In this document: positions 31,962 through 39,899 of the stretch, piece after piece
How the letters are laid out: each line of letters begins with the position of its first letter
How positions within the stretch are numbered: the first letter of the stretch is position 1
Assembly: GCA_016223085.1 (NCBI GenBank)
Contig: JACRPS010000008.1
Location: forward strand, 186,001-250,000
Direction of reading: 5' to 3'
DNA: 64,000 nt
From: Chloroflexota bacterium
GTDB lineage: Bacteria > Chloroflexota > Anaerolineae > Aggregatilineales > Phototrophicaceae
Made by a program: the position numbers and the translations under genes
Notes under the pieces: model-generated
The model's database searches: none
What the model saw: only the letters and a program-made list of their open reading frames with translations
What the model was told of the DNA's origin: nothing

Positions 31962-32410
31962 GTTTTCCCATCCAACCGTTTCGCCCGCCGCATCGTAATC
32001 AGCCTATAGCCGAACAGGCGCAAAATCCGTCCCATCACCCCGGCCTTGAGTTTCAGCGGCATCGGCGTGCGCCACCAGGGGACGCGCTCGAAGCCAAAGC
32101 GGGCGTAGTAGGCCGCGTTGTGGTCGAGACATTCCAGATACACGTCGCCCGTTTCGCGTTCCAGCAGCGCGTGGATGATGCGCGCGCCGACCCCCTGCCG
32201 GCGGTACGGCTCCTTGACGACCAGGCTGCCCAGTTCGCGGCATTTCGGATACGGGCGCACCTGCCCGATACCAACGATTTCGCCGCCGTTTTCCGCGATC
32301 AGGAAATGCGACCAGTGCAGGCCGGTCGGGTCCAGTTCTTCGGCCTTCACCATCTGGCGAATGGTGTCCTGATCGGCGGCGGTCGCCGGTCGGATGTGAA
32401 TGTCGGGCAT
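31958..32410 (-). CDS. GNAT-family N-acetyltransferase
   Basis: Acetyl-CoA-dependent transferase, 150 residues. The GNAT core is seen as strand 4 with ELGSLVVKEPYRRQGVGARII, containing the pyrophosphate-binding loop RRQGVG, and the later LECLDHNAAYYARFGFERVP, the usual strand 5 and helix 4 block. Such N-acetyltransferases (ArgA/YjaB-like size) act on small amines or protein N-termini; the substrate is not predictable. ATG 32410 follows AGGAGCC-like bases on the minus strand. The C-terminal RRAKRLDGKT ends at a TAG provided by a dispersed palindrome, so the tail may have been altered by that insertion. Confidence 0.87.
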   Translation of the reverse strand: MPDIHIRPATAADQDTIRQMVKAEELDPTGLHWSHFLIAENGGEIVGIGQVRPYPKCRELGSLVVKEPYRRQGVGARIIHALLERETGDVYLECLDHNAAYYARFGFERVPWWRTPMPLKLKAGVMGRILRLFGYRLITMRRAKRLDGKT

Positions 32411-32432
32411 AATAGGAGCCTCTTGTGCCGTC

Positions 32433-32540
32433 GCTGGACGTTCAAAACGTCCAGCTATCCCCAAAACCTCTAAAGAGGTTGATAACGAACCGCTTCAGCA
32501 GTTTACCATTAATTTCCAGCCTTCGGTTTTGAGCCGAAGG
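32433..32540. repeat. Three consecutive hairpins between divergent genes
   Basis: GCTGGACGTT/AACGTCCAGC (32433-32455), AACCTCTAAAGAGGTT (32465-32480) and CCTTCGG/CCGAAGG around TTTTGAG (32519-32539). They resemble the composite clusters of the Ccm region in build but not in sequence. Confidence 0.6.
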
Positions 32541-32598
32541 TGGAAGAGCATTTTATCATTATATTGCAGTCTCCCGCTGGCCGGATATACTTTCCCCC

Positions 32599-33918
32599 AT
32601 GTCACGACTCTGTGCAATCCTATGGCTGCTGCTCGCGGCGTTGGCGGCGTGTGGGCCGGTCGCGCCGGCTGCCGACCTCGCGCCAACGGTGCTTCCATTC
32701 CCGACGATGACGCCGGGCAGATTAATACGCGGCCTGCTGCCGACCGTTGTTGCGCCGTCGTCAAACGGCAGCAGCCAACTGGCGAACCCGGCGACCGCTG
32801 TCGCGCGGGCCAGCCTGCCGACCCCTACGCCGGACTACGCCGCCTGCCCCGCGCCCGCCAACCCGCCAACTCCTTCAAGTTACTTCACTGGACAGGACAT
32901 TGCCCCGGGAATGATTGAGTTTGTGTCGGATGGCGGCTCGGTGGCGGCGCTGACAGCTCTCCTACAGGACGAATGGGCAGTGTTGGGCGAACGCGGCCAG
33001 GTTCGTAACGACGTGGATTTTATCGGCGCGGGCGCACCGCAGCTTGTGCTGGTGTATGACTCGCCGGATGGCGGCGGCACGCTGCTGATTCTGGGCTGTG
33101 CCAATGGTCGTTACACCCCGCTGTATCAGGCGACTACCGGCGCGATGCCGGAAATTATTGCCGAGGGCGACATGACCTACGACGGCAGGCCGGAAATGCT
33201 TTACAGTCACCGCCAGTGCAGCGCCGATAATCCCGACGACTGCGCTTACCGTACCCTGCTGCTGGCCTGGAGCGCCGACGAAGGACGCTTCGTGAACCTG
33301 CTCAACACAACCATCAACAGTCTGGAACCGCCGACGGTCAGCGACATTGACAACGACCGCGTGGTTGAAATCGTGGTGCGGCTGACGGATACCGGCAGCG
33401 CGGCCACCGGCCCGCTACGCACTGGCGTCAACATCTACGACTGGAACGGCCAGTATTACGCGCTGTCCATCGTCCAGCTAGACCCGCCGCGCTTCCTGAT
33501 ACAACTGGTGCATGAGGCCGACCGCGCCTTCCAGCGGTCGGCCATCGAGACTTCGATTGCGCTGCTGGAACAGGCGCTGAATGACCCCGTGCCGCGCTAC
33601 TGGCTGGACGATGAACCCACCTTCCTGAAGTCATACATCCTCTATCGCCTCCTCCTGCTGTACGCCTATACCGAACAGGAAGACAAGGCGCTGCAAACCC
33701 TGCAACTCAGCCTGAACACCTTCCCCCCACCGGACAGCCCGGTATACGCCGCCCTGATTGACGCCTTCTGGAACGGCTTCCAGACGACCAACAATCTGCA
33801 TAGCGCCTGCCAGCAGGTTCAGGCTATAATCAGCGCCCGACCAGAGGCCCTCGGTTTGCTCAACCGCTACGGCAGCCGCAGCCCGGTATACACCGCCAGA
33901 GATTTGTGTCCGTTTTAA
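32599..33918 (+). CDS. Lipoprotein of unknown function with VCBS-like and TPR-like regions
   Basis: I do not recognise a named family. The 439-residue chain has a lipoprotein signal (LLAALAACG, lipidated Cys18), a ~75-residue Pro/Thr/Ala linker, then a beta-rich domain of about 200 residues in which segments such as DFIGAGAPQLVLVYD, GDMTYDGRPEMLYS and VSDIDNDRVVEIVVRL look like FG-GAP/VCBS repeats with Asp/Asn calcium-type loops. Residues about 310-425 are helical, with paired helices like tetratricopeptide repeats (LYAYTEQEDKALQTLQLSLN). It should be exposed on the outer face of the membrane. It is divergent from the acetyltransferase gene and stands alone. Confidence 0.8.
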   Translation: MSRLCAILWLLLAALAACGPVAPAADLAPTVLPFPTMTPGRLIRGLLPTVVAPSSNGSSQLANPATAVARASLPTPTPDYAACPAPANPPTPSSYFTGQDIAPGMIEFVSDGGSVAALTALLQDEWAVLGERGQVRNDVDFIGAGAPQLVLVYDSPDGGGTLLILGCANGRYTPLYQATTGAMPEIIAEGDMTYDGRPEMLYSHRQCSADNPDDCAYRTLLLAWSADEGRFVNLLNTTINSLEPPTVSDIDNDRVVEIVVRLTDTGSAATGPLRTGVNIYDWNGQYYALSIVQLDPPRFLIQLVHEADRAFQRSAIETSIALLEQALNDPVPRYWLDDEPTFLKSYILYRLLLLYAYTEQEDKALQTLQLSLNTFPPPDSPVYAALIDAFWNGFQTTNNLHSACQQVQAIISARPEALGLLNRYGSRSPVYTARDLCPF

Positions 33919-33921
33919 TCG

Positions 33922-33999
33922 GTTGCCAGATACCAGTTGCCAGTTCCCAGTGAACAGCGGCACGAACCGTATTGACTGGTAACTGACAACTGACAACTA
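33922..33999. repeat. Paired heptamer-type repeat arrays
   Basis: A left array of CCAGTTG-like units (33924-33951) and a right array of AACTGAC-like units (33974-33999) are nearly inverted copies of each other around a 22-base centre. They fill the gap before the M20 peptidase gene. Confidence 0.55.
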
Positions 34000-34017
34000 T
34001 TCACAAGGGATAGAGTC

Positions 34018-35166
34018 ATGTCCGATCTACTCACCTACTTTCAGGCCCGCCAGCAGCAGATGGTGGATTTTCTCACCACGCTCATCAGCTACGAAACGCC
34101 CACCACCGATAAGGCGCTGGTGGACAAACTCGGCAGCTTCATCGAGCAGGAGTGCCGGTCGCTGGGCGCGACGGTCACGCGGATTCCACAGGAAAAAGCC
34201 GGCGATTTTCTGCTGGTGAAGTGGAACGAAACCGCGCCTGGCAAACCGATCATGTTCCTGATTCACGCTGATACCGTCTGGCCGGAAGGCACGCTGGCCG
34301 AACGTCCGGTACGGATTGACGAGGAAGGCAAGCTGTTTGGCCCCGGCGCAGTGGATATGAAGGGCGGCATCACGATTACCCTGTGGGCGCTGCGCGGCCT
34401 GGTGGAACGCGGCGAACTGCCCAACCGCCCGATCTGGATTTTGATGACCAGCGATGAAGAAGTGGGCAGCATCTATTCCGAGCCGGTGATTAAGGAACTG
34501 GCAGCGCAGGCCGGACTGGTGCTGGTGATGGAACCGGCGACGAAGGAAGAAGCCCTCAAGACATGGCGCAAGGGGGTTGGCACCTATCAGATTACGGTCG
34601 AAGGACGCCCGTCCCACGCCGGCAACGCGCCGGAGCAGGGCATTAATGCCGTGATCGAACTGGCGCAGCAGGCGCTGAAGCTCAACAGCCTGAATGATCT
34701 AAAAAACGGCACGTCGGTATCGGTCACGGTGTTTCATGGCGGCAGCGCCAGCAACGTGATTCCGGCCAAAGCGACCGCCGAGGTGGATGTTCGCACCATG
34801 ACCGACCGCGCCTGGGACGAGATCGGCGAAAAGATCATGAGCCTGACGCCGTTTATTCCGGGTGCGAAACTCAGCGTCAGCGTCCACCACGCGCGCGGCC
34901 CGATGGAAAATAACGCCCTGATGCAGCGCACCTTCGCCCAGTGCAAGGCGATTGGCGAACGCTACGGCCTCACCATCCGGCAGGATGGCAGCGGCGGCGG
35001 CAGTGACGGCAACTTCACCGCGCACATGGGCATCCCCACGCTGGACGGACTGGGGCCGCAGGGCGACGGCCTGCACGCCCTGCACGAACACGTGGTCATC
35101 GCCAGCCTGCCGCGCCGCGCCACGCTGATCGCGGCCATGCTGAAAGAGTGGCAGTTCGAGGGATAA
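34018..35166 (+). CDS. M20-family metallopeptidase, glutamate carboxypeptidase-like
   Basis: Zinc-dependent exopeptidase of the M20A group (carboxypeptidase G2-like), 382 residues, cytoplasmic because no signal peptide is seen. Motifs in order: LIHADTVWPEG with the first metal His and catalytic Asp, GPGAVDMKGG with the bridging Asp, MTSDEEVGS with the general-base Glu and a metal Glu, then a lid domain containing RPSHAGNAPEQGINA, and finally GLHALHEHV with the last metal His. It releases C-terminal Glu or similar residues in the family; the natural substrate is unknown. AAGGGATAGAG precedes the ATG. Confidence 0.92.
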   Translation: MSDLLTYFQARQQQMVDFLTTLISYETPTTDKALVDKLGSFIEQECRSLGATVTRIPQEKAGDFLLVKWNETAPGKPIMFLIHADTVWPEGTLAERPVRIDEEGKLFGPGAVDMKGGITITLWALRGLVERGELPNRPIWILMTSDEEVGSIYSEPVIKELAAQAGLVLVMEPATKEEALKTWRKGVGTYQITVEGRPSHAGNAPEQGINAVIELAQQALKLNSLNDLKNGTSVSVTVFHGGSASNVIPAKATAEVDVRTMTDRAWDEIGEKIMSLTPFIPGAKLSVSVHHARGPMENNALMQRTFAQCKAIGERYGLTIRQDGSGGGSDGNFTAHMGIPTLDGLGPQGDGLHALHEHVVIASLPRRATLIAAMLKEWQFEG

Positions 35167-35212
35167 AAGACTCAACACAACGGTGCAAAGAGGCAAAGAC
35201 GCAGAGAACGCC

Positions 35213-35240
35213 GGAGGGGCGAACGGCTGGTTCGCCCCGG
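35213..35240. repeat. Dispersed palindrome, GGGGCGAACC type, before a small gene
   Basis: Arms GGGGCGAAC and GTTCGCCCC-like (one base shifted) around CGGCTG. It ends four bases before the ATG of the 75-residue protein and so covers its expected ribosome-site region. Confidence 0.65.
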
Positions 35241-35243
35241 TTT

Positions 35244-35471
35244 ATGTCTCATTTATTAAACACCTTTGACCAACTGCCGCCGGACAAGCAGCAGCAGGTG
35301 GTCGAATTCGCGCGCAAGCTCACCAGCAAACTGCCGCCCGGTACACCCGGTAAAGTTCTGATTGAACTGGCTAAAGAGCTAAACTTTGATTCGCAAGACC
35401 TGGCTGAAATGCTGGCCGCAATCGAGGACCCAGTAGAAGGGTGCGAAAAGATTGATTGGGATGAATGGTAA
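35244..35471 (+). CDS. Small antitoxin-like protein of unknown function
   Basis: A 75-residue soluble protein. FDQLPPDKQQQVVEFARKLTSKL resembles the helical opening of DUF2281-type antitoxins, which often precede a PIN toxin, but the C-terminal half with LAEMLAAIEDPVEGCEKIDWDEW does not carry a DNA-binding motif I can name. No toxin follows on this strand; the next gene is the Mrr-like protein. The start at 35244 is preceded by a dispersed palindrome rather than a clear ribosome site. The family assignment is tentative. Confidence 0.6.
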   Translation: MSHLLNTFDQLPPDKQQQVVEFARKLTSKLPPGTPGKVLIELAKELNFDSQDLAEMLAAIEDPVEGCEKIDWDEW

Positions 35472-35624
35472 AGCATAGCTCCTTGATATTAACAGTTAGC
35501 TTGCCCCAGTTTATACCCTTACAACACCTATCCAGATCAAGAAATAAACCTATAGCTTTCCTATAGAGAATGTTGCTTAAAATAGAGAGCAGATAATCTT
35601 CTCATTGCCGCTCTGGAAGTTCCA

Positions 35625-36359
35625 ATGACAGAAACCTTCGCTATAACGCTCGATATATTGTTTTCAGTTTTTGGATTCGTGTTTGATTTCTGGTTTTTCT
35701 TGATTTTGGCTCCATTGAAATACAAAGGGAATTTGCTGGGTAAAATGTTAGGAATGTGGGTTTTCCTGACTATTCTTCGAGGATTTATACTCCTGGATTC
35801 GACACCAGCGACCCCATTATTTATTTATGAGCCGCTCAATACCATGTTGTTTGCTGCATCTGGGGTTGTTATATTTGGAACTTATACCCTCCGCAATCGT
35901 CAGGCATGGAACGCCTTCAAACGTAAGACAAGTGCAGTTAAAGACCTTGAAACGCTCTTACAGTTATCGGCAAGCGAATTTGAACAGATGGTTGTTGATG
36001 TTTACGAAGCAGCCGGACATCGTGCAAAACGGACAGGTACAACAGGAGATCATGGTGTTGATGTTGTTGTTCAGTCCAAGAACGGCGAAAAATGGGTGGT
36101 CCAGTGTAAACGCTGGCGGGGTAAAGTTGGCGAACCCATTGTGCGCGATTTCTACGGAACAATCCAACACGAAAAAGCCGATAAAGGCACAATAATCACA
36201 ACGGGCAAGTTCACCGCCCAGGCGAGAGAATGGGCGAAAGGTAAGCCAATCACCCTGTATGATGGCGAACGTTTCCTTCGTGCCTGGGAACAGGCAAAAA
36301 TAGCAGCGAAGGATGGGCAAGATCACAAAGTTATCGCTCACCCATCATCAGGGCGATAA
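35625..36359 (+). CDS. Membrane-anchored Mrr-like restriction endonuclease domain protein
   Basis: A 244-residue protein with three hydrophobic segments (about 8-31, 41-58 and 70-90) and a C-terminal Mrr_cat nuclease fold (about 110-225). The catalytic pattern is clear: SEFEQMVVDVYEAAGH, then DHGVDVVV with Asp146 and QCKRW with Gln160 and Lys162. Mrr proteins cut modified DNA; those tethered to the membrane are found in several phyla and may act on incoming DNA. The gene and its upstream gap are visibly more AT-rich than all neighbours and use codons such as ATA and TTA, which suggests recent transfer. Ends 15 bases before the convergent OsmC gene. Confidence 0.88.
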   Translation: MTETFAITLDILFSVFGFVFDFWFFLILAPLKYKGNLLGKMLGMWVFLTILRGFILLDSTPATPLFIYEPLNTMLFAASGVVIFGTYTLRNRQAWNAFKRKTSAVKDLETLLQLSASEFEQMVVDVYEAAGHRAKRTGTTGDHGVDVVVQSKNGEKWVVQCKRWRGKVGEPIVRDFYGTIQHEKADKGTIITTGKFTAQAREWAKGKPITLYDGERFLRAWEQAKIAAKDGQDHKVIAHPSSGR

Positions 36360-36374
36360 TCCTTAGCTTAGCAA

Positions 36375-36890
36375 TTACCCTTCCCGCCGCACCTGCACCG
36401 GGTAGCGCAGCGTGTTGAGCACCGGGCAGGTTTCTTCGGCGGCGCGGTGCATCCGTTTGATGTCCTCTGCCAGCGCGGGCGACTGCACCCGCGCCACGTA
36501 GGTAATATCCTCAATGCGCGGCGGCTGTTCATACGGCAGGCCGACCACGCCCGCCATGTCCAGCCTGCCGCTGACCTCGATTTCCACGTGGTCAAGCGGG
36601 ATATTCAGCAGCACCGCCTGAATCAGATAGGTATGCACCAGACAGCTTGCCAGCGAACCGAGCAGCAGTTCCGGCGCGGTCGGGCCAAGCGCGTGGCCGG
36701 CCAGCCCCGGCGCGGAGTCCGTCAAAACGGTATGGTCGCCGATGCGCACCGGGCGCGCGCCAGTAATGCCCGCCACCTGCGACGACGCCTTGATCGAAAT
36801 CACCGATGATTCCGGCTTCGCTTCATAATCCGCCCGCCGTGCCGCCAGCACCGCCGTCTTGCGCGCGATGTACGAATCCAGTAATGCCAT
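36375..36890 (-). CDS. OsmC-family protein
   Basis: A 171-residue member of the OsmC/Ohr superfamily, which reduces organic hydroperoxides through two Cys. The first Cys is in the helix ELLLGSLASCLVHTYLIQA, the second in EETCPVLNTLR, at the usual distance. The OsmC branch, rather than Ohr, is favoured by the long N-terminal helix and TAPELLLG. It would act as a dimer in the cytoplasm with a dithiol donor. It lies 15 bases downstream of the YgiT-like gene on the same strand; the coupling may be accidental. Confidence 0.87.
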   Translation of the reverse strand: MALLDSYIARKTAVLAARRADYEAKPESSVISIKASSQVAGITGARPVRIGDHTVLTDSAPGLAGHALGPTAPELLLGSLASCLVHTYLIQAVLLNIPLDHVEIEVSGRLDMAGVVGLPYEQPPRIEDITYVARVQSPALAEDIKRMHRAAEETCPVLNTLRYPVQVRREG

Positions 36891-36905
36891 TAGATGACAC
36901 CCCTT

Positions 36906-37142
36906 TTATTGTGCCGCATCATAAACTTCAACGGATTCGACCCGCACAGGTTTGTGCTGGCCGGTAATGTACTCAACCACAAGGTCATGAGCCTGAGGCG
37001 TAAAATAGATCTCGCCGCACTGCTGGCAAACCAGCGCCGGCACATTTTCGATGACAACCCAATGCCCCTGGTATTCCTGAAAGCGCGTTACTCGACGTTC
37101 TTCGAGTTGTCCTCCACAATACCTGCAATCCTGTTCAGTCAT
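36906..37142 (-). CDS. YgiT-type zinc-finger antitoxin-like protein
   Basis: A 78-residue protein with two CxxC pairs, CRYC and CQQC, framing the zinc-ribbon of YgiT/MqsA N-terminal domains, and the characteristic ENVPALVCQQCGEIYFTPQ. It lacks the helix-turn-helix C-terminus of MqsA, as is usual when the partner is a DUF4258 toxin. Its ATG at 37142 overlaps the stop of the upstream frame as ATGA, the standard coupling in such toxin-antitoxin operons, but that toxin gene is only a 3' remnant here. It is thus an orphan antitoxin. Confidence 0.8.
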   Translation of the reverse strand: MTEQDCRYCGGQLEERRVTRFQEYQGHWVVIENVPALVCQQCGEIYFTPQAHDLVVEYITGQHKPVRVESVEVYDAAQ

Positions 37143-37255
37143 CTTTGTTTCCTCGTTTTCCAATCAGCCTCCCAGTCTTCAGGCGACGGGACATATACAG
37201 TGATAATTTTAACATGTGGCGGAGAGCTTACCTGGATATGCAATACCAACCCAGC
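37139..37255 (-). pseudogene. 3' remnant of a DUF4258-type toxin gene
   Basis: In the frame ending at 37139 the last ~32 residues (HVKIITVYVPSPEDWEADW, then KTRKQR) look like the C-terminus of a DUF4258/RelE-fold toxin, which in complete operons precedes a YgiT antitoxin with an ATGA overlap as seen here. The N-terminal two thirds are absent: upstream the sequence is the coding region of the HExxH protein in another frame. The exact left boundary is uncertain. It suggests a deletion joined the two genes. Confidence 0.6.
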
Positions 37256-38576
37256 TTGCTCCTTCCAGTTGATTTTCCACCGCCAGCAACTGCTCCCGCG
37301 ACGTAATCCCCCGCATGGTGACAATCCAGGCGTGCAGTGACGGGCTGGCGTCGCGGATGGCCTGTATCGCCGGGCCAACCGGGTCTTCGCCGCCCGCGCC
37401 CGGTTCGCCGGACTGGTAGCCGCCGTAAAACGCAAAATAGGCCTGATTCAGCTTGCGGATGCTGTAGCCGTTGGCGACAAACACCTGCCGCCGTTCCTCC
37501 ATGTAGGCTTCGGCCTTGTCCACCTGGCCTGCCCCCAGCAGCCGGTCTACCGTCCGGCGAGTGATGTCCATTTCCCGGCCAAAGTCAAACGCCGGCGGCT
37601 CGGCTGGTTCGGCGGGGACGGACGGCTGTTCGCCCCTGCTTTCCGGCGGCAGCAGGTCGGGGTAATACCGTGCCAGTACGAGGCGGCTCATCTCGCGCCC
37701 GAACAGATTGGCCGTCGTTTCGTTGATGACCCGTGTTTCCCCCACAAAACTTTCGCCGCTGAAGTACGACAGTCCCAGCGGGAAGGCAAACAGATAGTTA
37801 TGCAGCCATTCGTGTGAAATCGTGTCCAGCGCCCAGGGGATGGACGCCGTTTCCAGCACCATCGTCGGGTACATGGCAATCCCCCCCAGCGGCACGACCA
37901 GCGATGACACCTTCCGCTTGTGGTCAATCGTGGCCTCCAGCGTGGTGATTTCGTCCGCCGTCATCGGGTCGAGATTGATGGAAATGTCGAACCGGATTTG
38001 ATCGCGCGGCGAAACCACCAGCAGATTGGGCACGCGCGTGAAGTGCGCCGACACCGGTGGCAGGATTTGCCCGGCGACCGCGAAGCCCTGTTCCGCCAGC
38101 ACCGCCGCTACCTGACCTTCGAGAATCGCCTCCACCAGCGCCTGCCGGTCGTCCAGATCGGCGCGAAGCCGCCGCAGTTGGGCGCGCAGATCGGCGGATG
38201 CGGCATCCGGGTTGGGCTGGTTCGGGTCGCTGTAGATGGCGTTGATCTGCGCTTCCAGCGCCTGCGCCTGCTGCAAATCGGCCATGTAATCCCGCACGCG
38301 CTGCGTCCGGTCGGTTTCGCTCATAAACGGGTGCAGGCCGTAGAGCGTCTGATGGATTTTGACGCCGATGGCGTTCAGTTCCCACGTCACGTAGTCGAAC
38401 TGCTCGTCCTGCGCCAGCGTTGCCACCGCGTACCAGTCCAGTCCCAGCGGCACGGTGGAATATTGCAGCAGCGCCAGCATCAGGCCGATCAGCAGCGCCC
38501 AGGCCAACGCGCGCCGTAGCCAGCGCAAAACACGGCGCAGCCCAACAGTCCATCTCGCCAAAATGAAGTCCCTCAT
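37209..38576 (-). CDS. Putative membrane-anchored HExxH metalloprotease-like protein
   Basis: I do not recognise a named family. The 455-residue protein has an N-terminal membrane helix (about 23-41) and a large external part. A coiled helical section spans 85-165. The zinc-protease signature HEWLH is at 255-259 in DTISHEWLHNYLF, with a possible third ligand Glu286 in INETTANLFGRE, as in gluzincins. Two hydrophobic stretches (about 226-242 and 260-272) flank the site. The last ~15 residues (up to GKLSATC) are read from the toxin remnant in another frame, so the native C-terminus was probably lost. Catalysis is inference from the motif. Confidence 0.75.
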   Translation of the reverse strand: MRDFILARWTVGLRRVLRWLRRALAWALLIGLMLALLQYSTVPLGLDWYAVATLAQDEQFDYVTWELNAIGVKIHQTLYGLHPFMSETDRTQRVRDYMADLQQAQALEAQINAIYSDPNQPNPDAASADLRAQLRRLRADLDDRQALVEAILEGQVAAVLAEQGFAVAGQILPPVSAHFTRVPNLLVVSPRDQIRFDISINLDPMTADEITTLEATIDHKRKVSSLVVPLGGIAMYPTMVLETASIPWALDTISHEWLHNYLFAFPLGLSYFSGESFVGETRVINETTANLFGREMSRLVLARYYPDLLPPESRGEQPSVPAEPAEPPAFDFGREMDITRRTVDRLLGAGQVDKAEAYMEERRQVFVANGYSIRKLNQAYFAFYGGYQSGEPGAGGEDPVGPAIQAIRDASPSLHAWIVTMRGITSREQLLAVENQLEGASWVGIAYPGKLSATC

Positions 38577-38584
38577 TCAAAACC

Positions 38585-38613
38585 GTAGGGGCGAACCGCT
38601 GGTTCGCCCCTAC
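38585..38613. repeat. Dispersed palindrome, GGGGCGAACC type
   Basis: 29-base copy with arms GTAGGGGCGAACC and GGTTCGCCCCTAC, just upstream of the HExxH gene start (minus strand). Confidence 0.85.
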
Positions 38614-38660
38614 ACGATCCTATCACATCCCCTGGTGTCGGGCTGAGGCTTCCAGCGCGT

Positions 38661-39752
38661 CTACTCGCTGCTTTCAAACGTGCCGAGGTGTTCCACCGTC
38701 ACTTCGACTTCGCCGCTGCCGGAATACGACGTGATCTCCAGCGTGTATTTACCGGCTTCCGCTATAATGAGATTTCGCAACTGGGCATCACCGTAGTTCA
38801 GATCGGGATTCGTCGTACCGTGATCGTCATTTTCGGCCATGATAACCCCCTGCGCGTTGAGAATACTCAGGCGGGGGTCTAACCCTTCTTCAAGCGCCCG
38901 CACCGTGATCGTCACCACTTCGCTGCGCTTCATCACCGACGAGAAATTCAGGCGGCCATTCGGCACCAGATTGCCCGTAAAGGTCTCCAGCCGCGCGCCT
39001 TCGCGCGGGGTTAGCTGGCCGTAGCGGGTGATAAACACCTGGATGTCGCCATGATCGGTATCCGAATAACTGCTGACTTCAATATCGTAGGTATCGGTTT
39101 CCGGCACAACAAAATATTTGATCTGCGAGTCGCCATAATTCAGCACCGGGTCGCCGAACTGGTAATCCCGGTCATCGTTCACCGCCACCGGAACCCCCAT
39201 CGAGTTCCGCAGTTCCAGATATGGATTAAACGTGTCCGCCAGCGACACCACGCTGATGGTCACAATTTCGTTGGCCTCAAGCTGGAGCGAGTGACGGAAG
39301 CGGCCATTTTCCACCACTGTGCCGGAAACAATCTCCGTCTGCCCCAGGCCGATCAGGCCGGGGTCGCCGGCCTCCACCGTCAGGCTCGCCACCTGATCGC
39401 CATAAATGCCGCTGACGCTGATGGCATACTCTCCCGGCAGCAGATAAAAGTTTTCGATGACCGCGTCATACGGGGCAACGTCCTCGCGCCCGCCCATGTT
39501 ATCGCTGGCGTAGGCCACTTCACGCCCGGCGGCATTCAGCAGGCTTAAGTACGGGTCGGTGCTGTCATCACCCCCGCGTGCGATCAACGTCACCACCTGC
39601 GGTTCGCTGACGGTAAGCGCAAGCTGCGGCGCGGTCTGGTCGGCCTTCACTTCGACTGTCTCACCAATCTGCACCGGCGGTATCGTCTGGGCAGCAACCG
39701 CCGATACCAGCGCCAACAGCAGCCATGACAGAACAAGGATTCGCCTTGCCAT
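38661..39752 (-). CDS. Secreted protein with three PPC-like beta domains
   Basis: A 363-residue exported protein of unknown function. The signal peptide (1-21) ends AVAAQ. Three repeats of about 110 residues follow, each like the bacterial pre-peptidase C-terminal (PPC) domain: the key strand pattern is DPYLSLLNAAGREV, NPYLELRNSMGVPV and DPRLSILNAQGVIM, each followed by an Asp/Asn-rich turn, and the last two share LNYGDxQ. PPC domains usually hang on secreted proteases or bind sugars; here they make up the whole protein. It shows no catalytic motif. The HExxH protein gene is downstream on the same strand. Confidence 0.85.
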   Translation of the reverse strand: MARRILVLSWLLLALVSAVAAQTIPPVQIGETVEVKADQTAPQLALTVSEPQVVTLIARGGDDSTDPYLSLLNAAGREVAYASDNMGGREDVAPYDAVIENFYLLPGEYAISVSGIYGDQVASLTVEAGDPGLIGLGQTEIVSGTVVENGRFRHSLQLEANEIVTISVVSLADTFNPYLELRNSMGVPVAVNDDRDYQFGDPVLNYGDSQIKYFVVPETDTYDIEVSSYSDTDHGDIQVFITRYGQLTPREGARLETFTGNLVPNGRLNFSSVMKRSEVVTITVRALEEGLDPRLSILNAQGVIMAENDDHGTTNPDLNYGDAQLRNLIIAEAGKYTLEITSYSGSGEVEVTVEHLGTFESSE

Positions 39753-39832
39753 GAGTTTCCTCCTGATTGTCGGTTCAAAGCATAACGTCCGCTACTGCTG
39801 ATTATAGGCCAGGCGGCGCAGCGGGGAAAACA

Positions 39833-39861
39833 GCAGGGGCGAACCGGCGGTTCGCCCCTGC
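39833..39861. repeat. Dispersed palindrome, GGGGCGAACC type
   Basis: Arms GCAGGGGCGAACC and GGTTCGCCCCTGC: the outer TA has changed to CA on one side and the other arm changed to match, so pairing is kept. Confidence 0.85.
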
Positions 39862-39899
39862 CTCTGCATCTCCGTATCTCTAGCCTCTGTGTTACGCTT

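Noticed and set aside
34018-35471. Toxin-antitoxin pair formed by the 75-residue antitoxin-like gene and its neighbours
   Set aside because: Neither the M20 peptidase upstream nor the Mrr-like gene downstream is a toxin type that pairs with such a protein.
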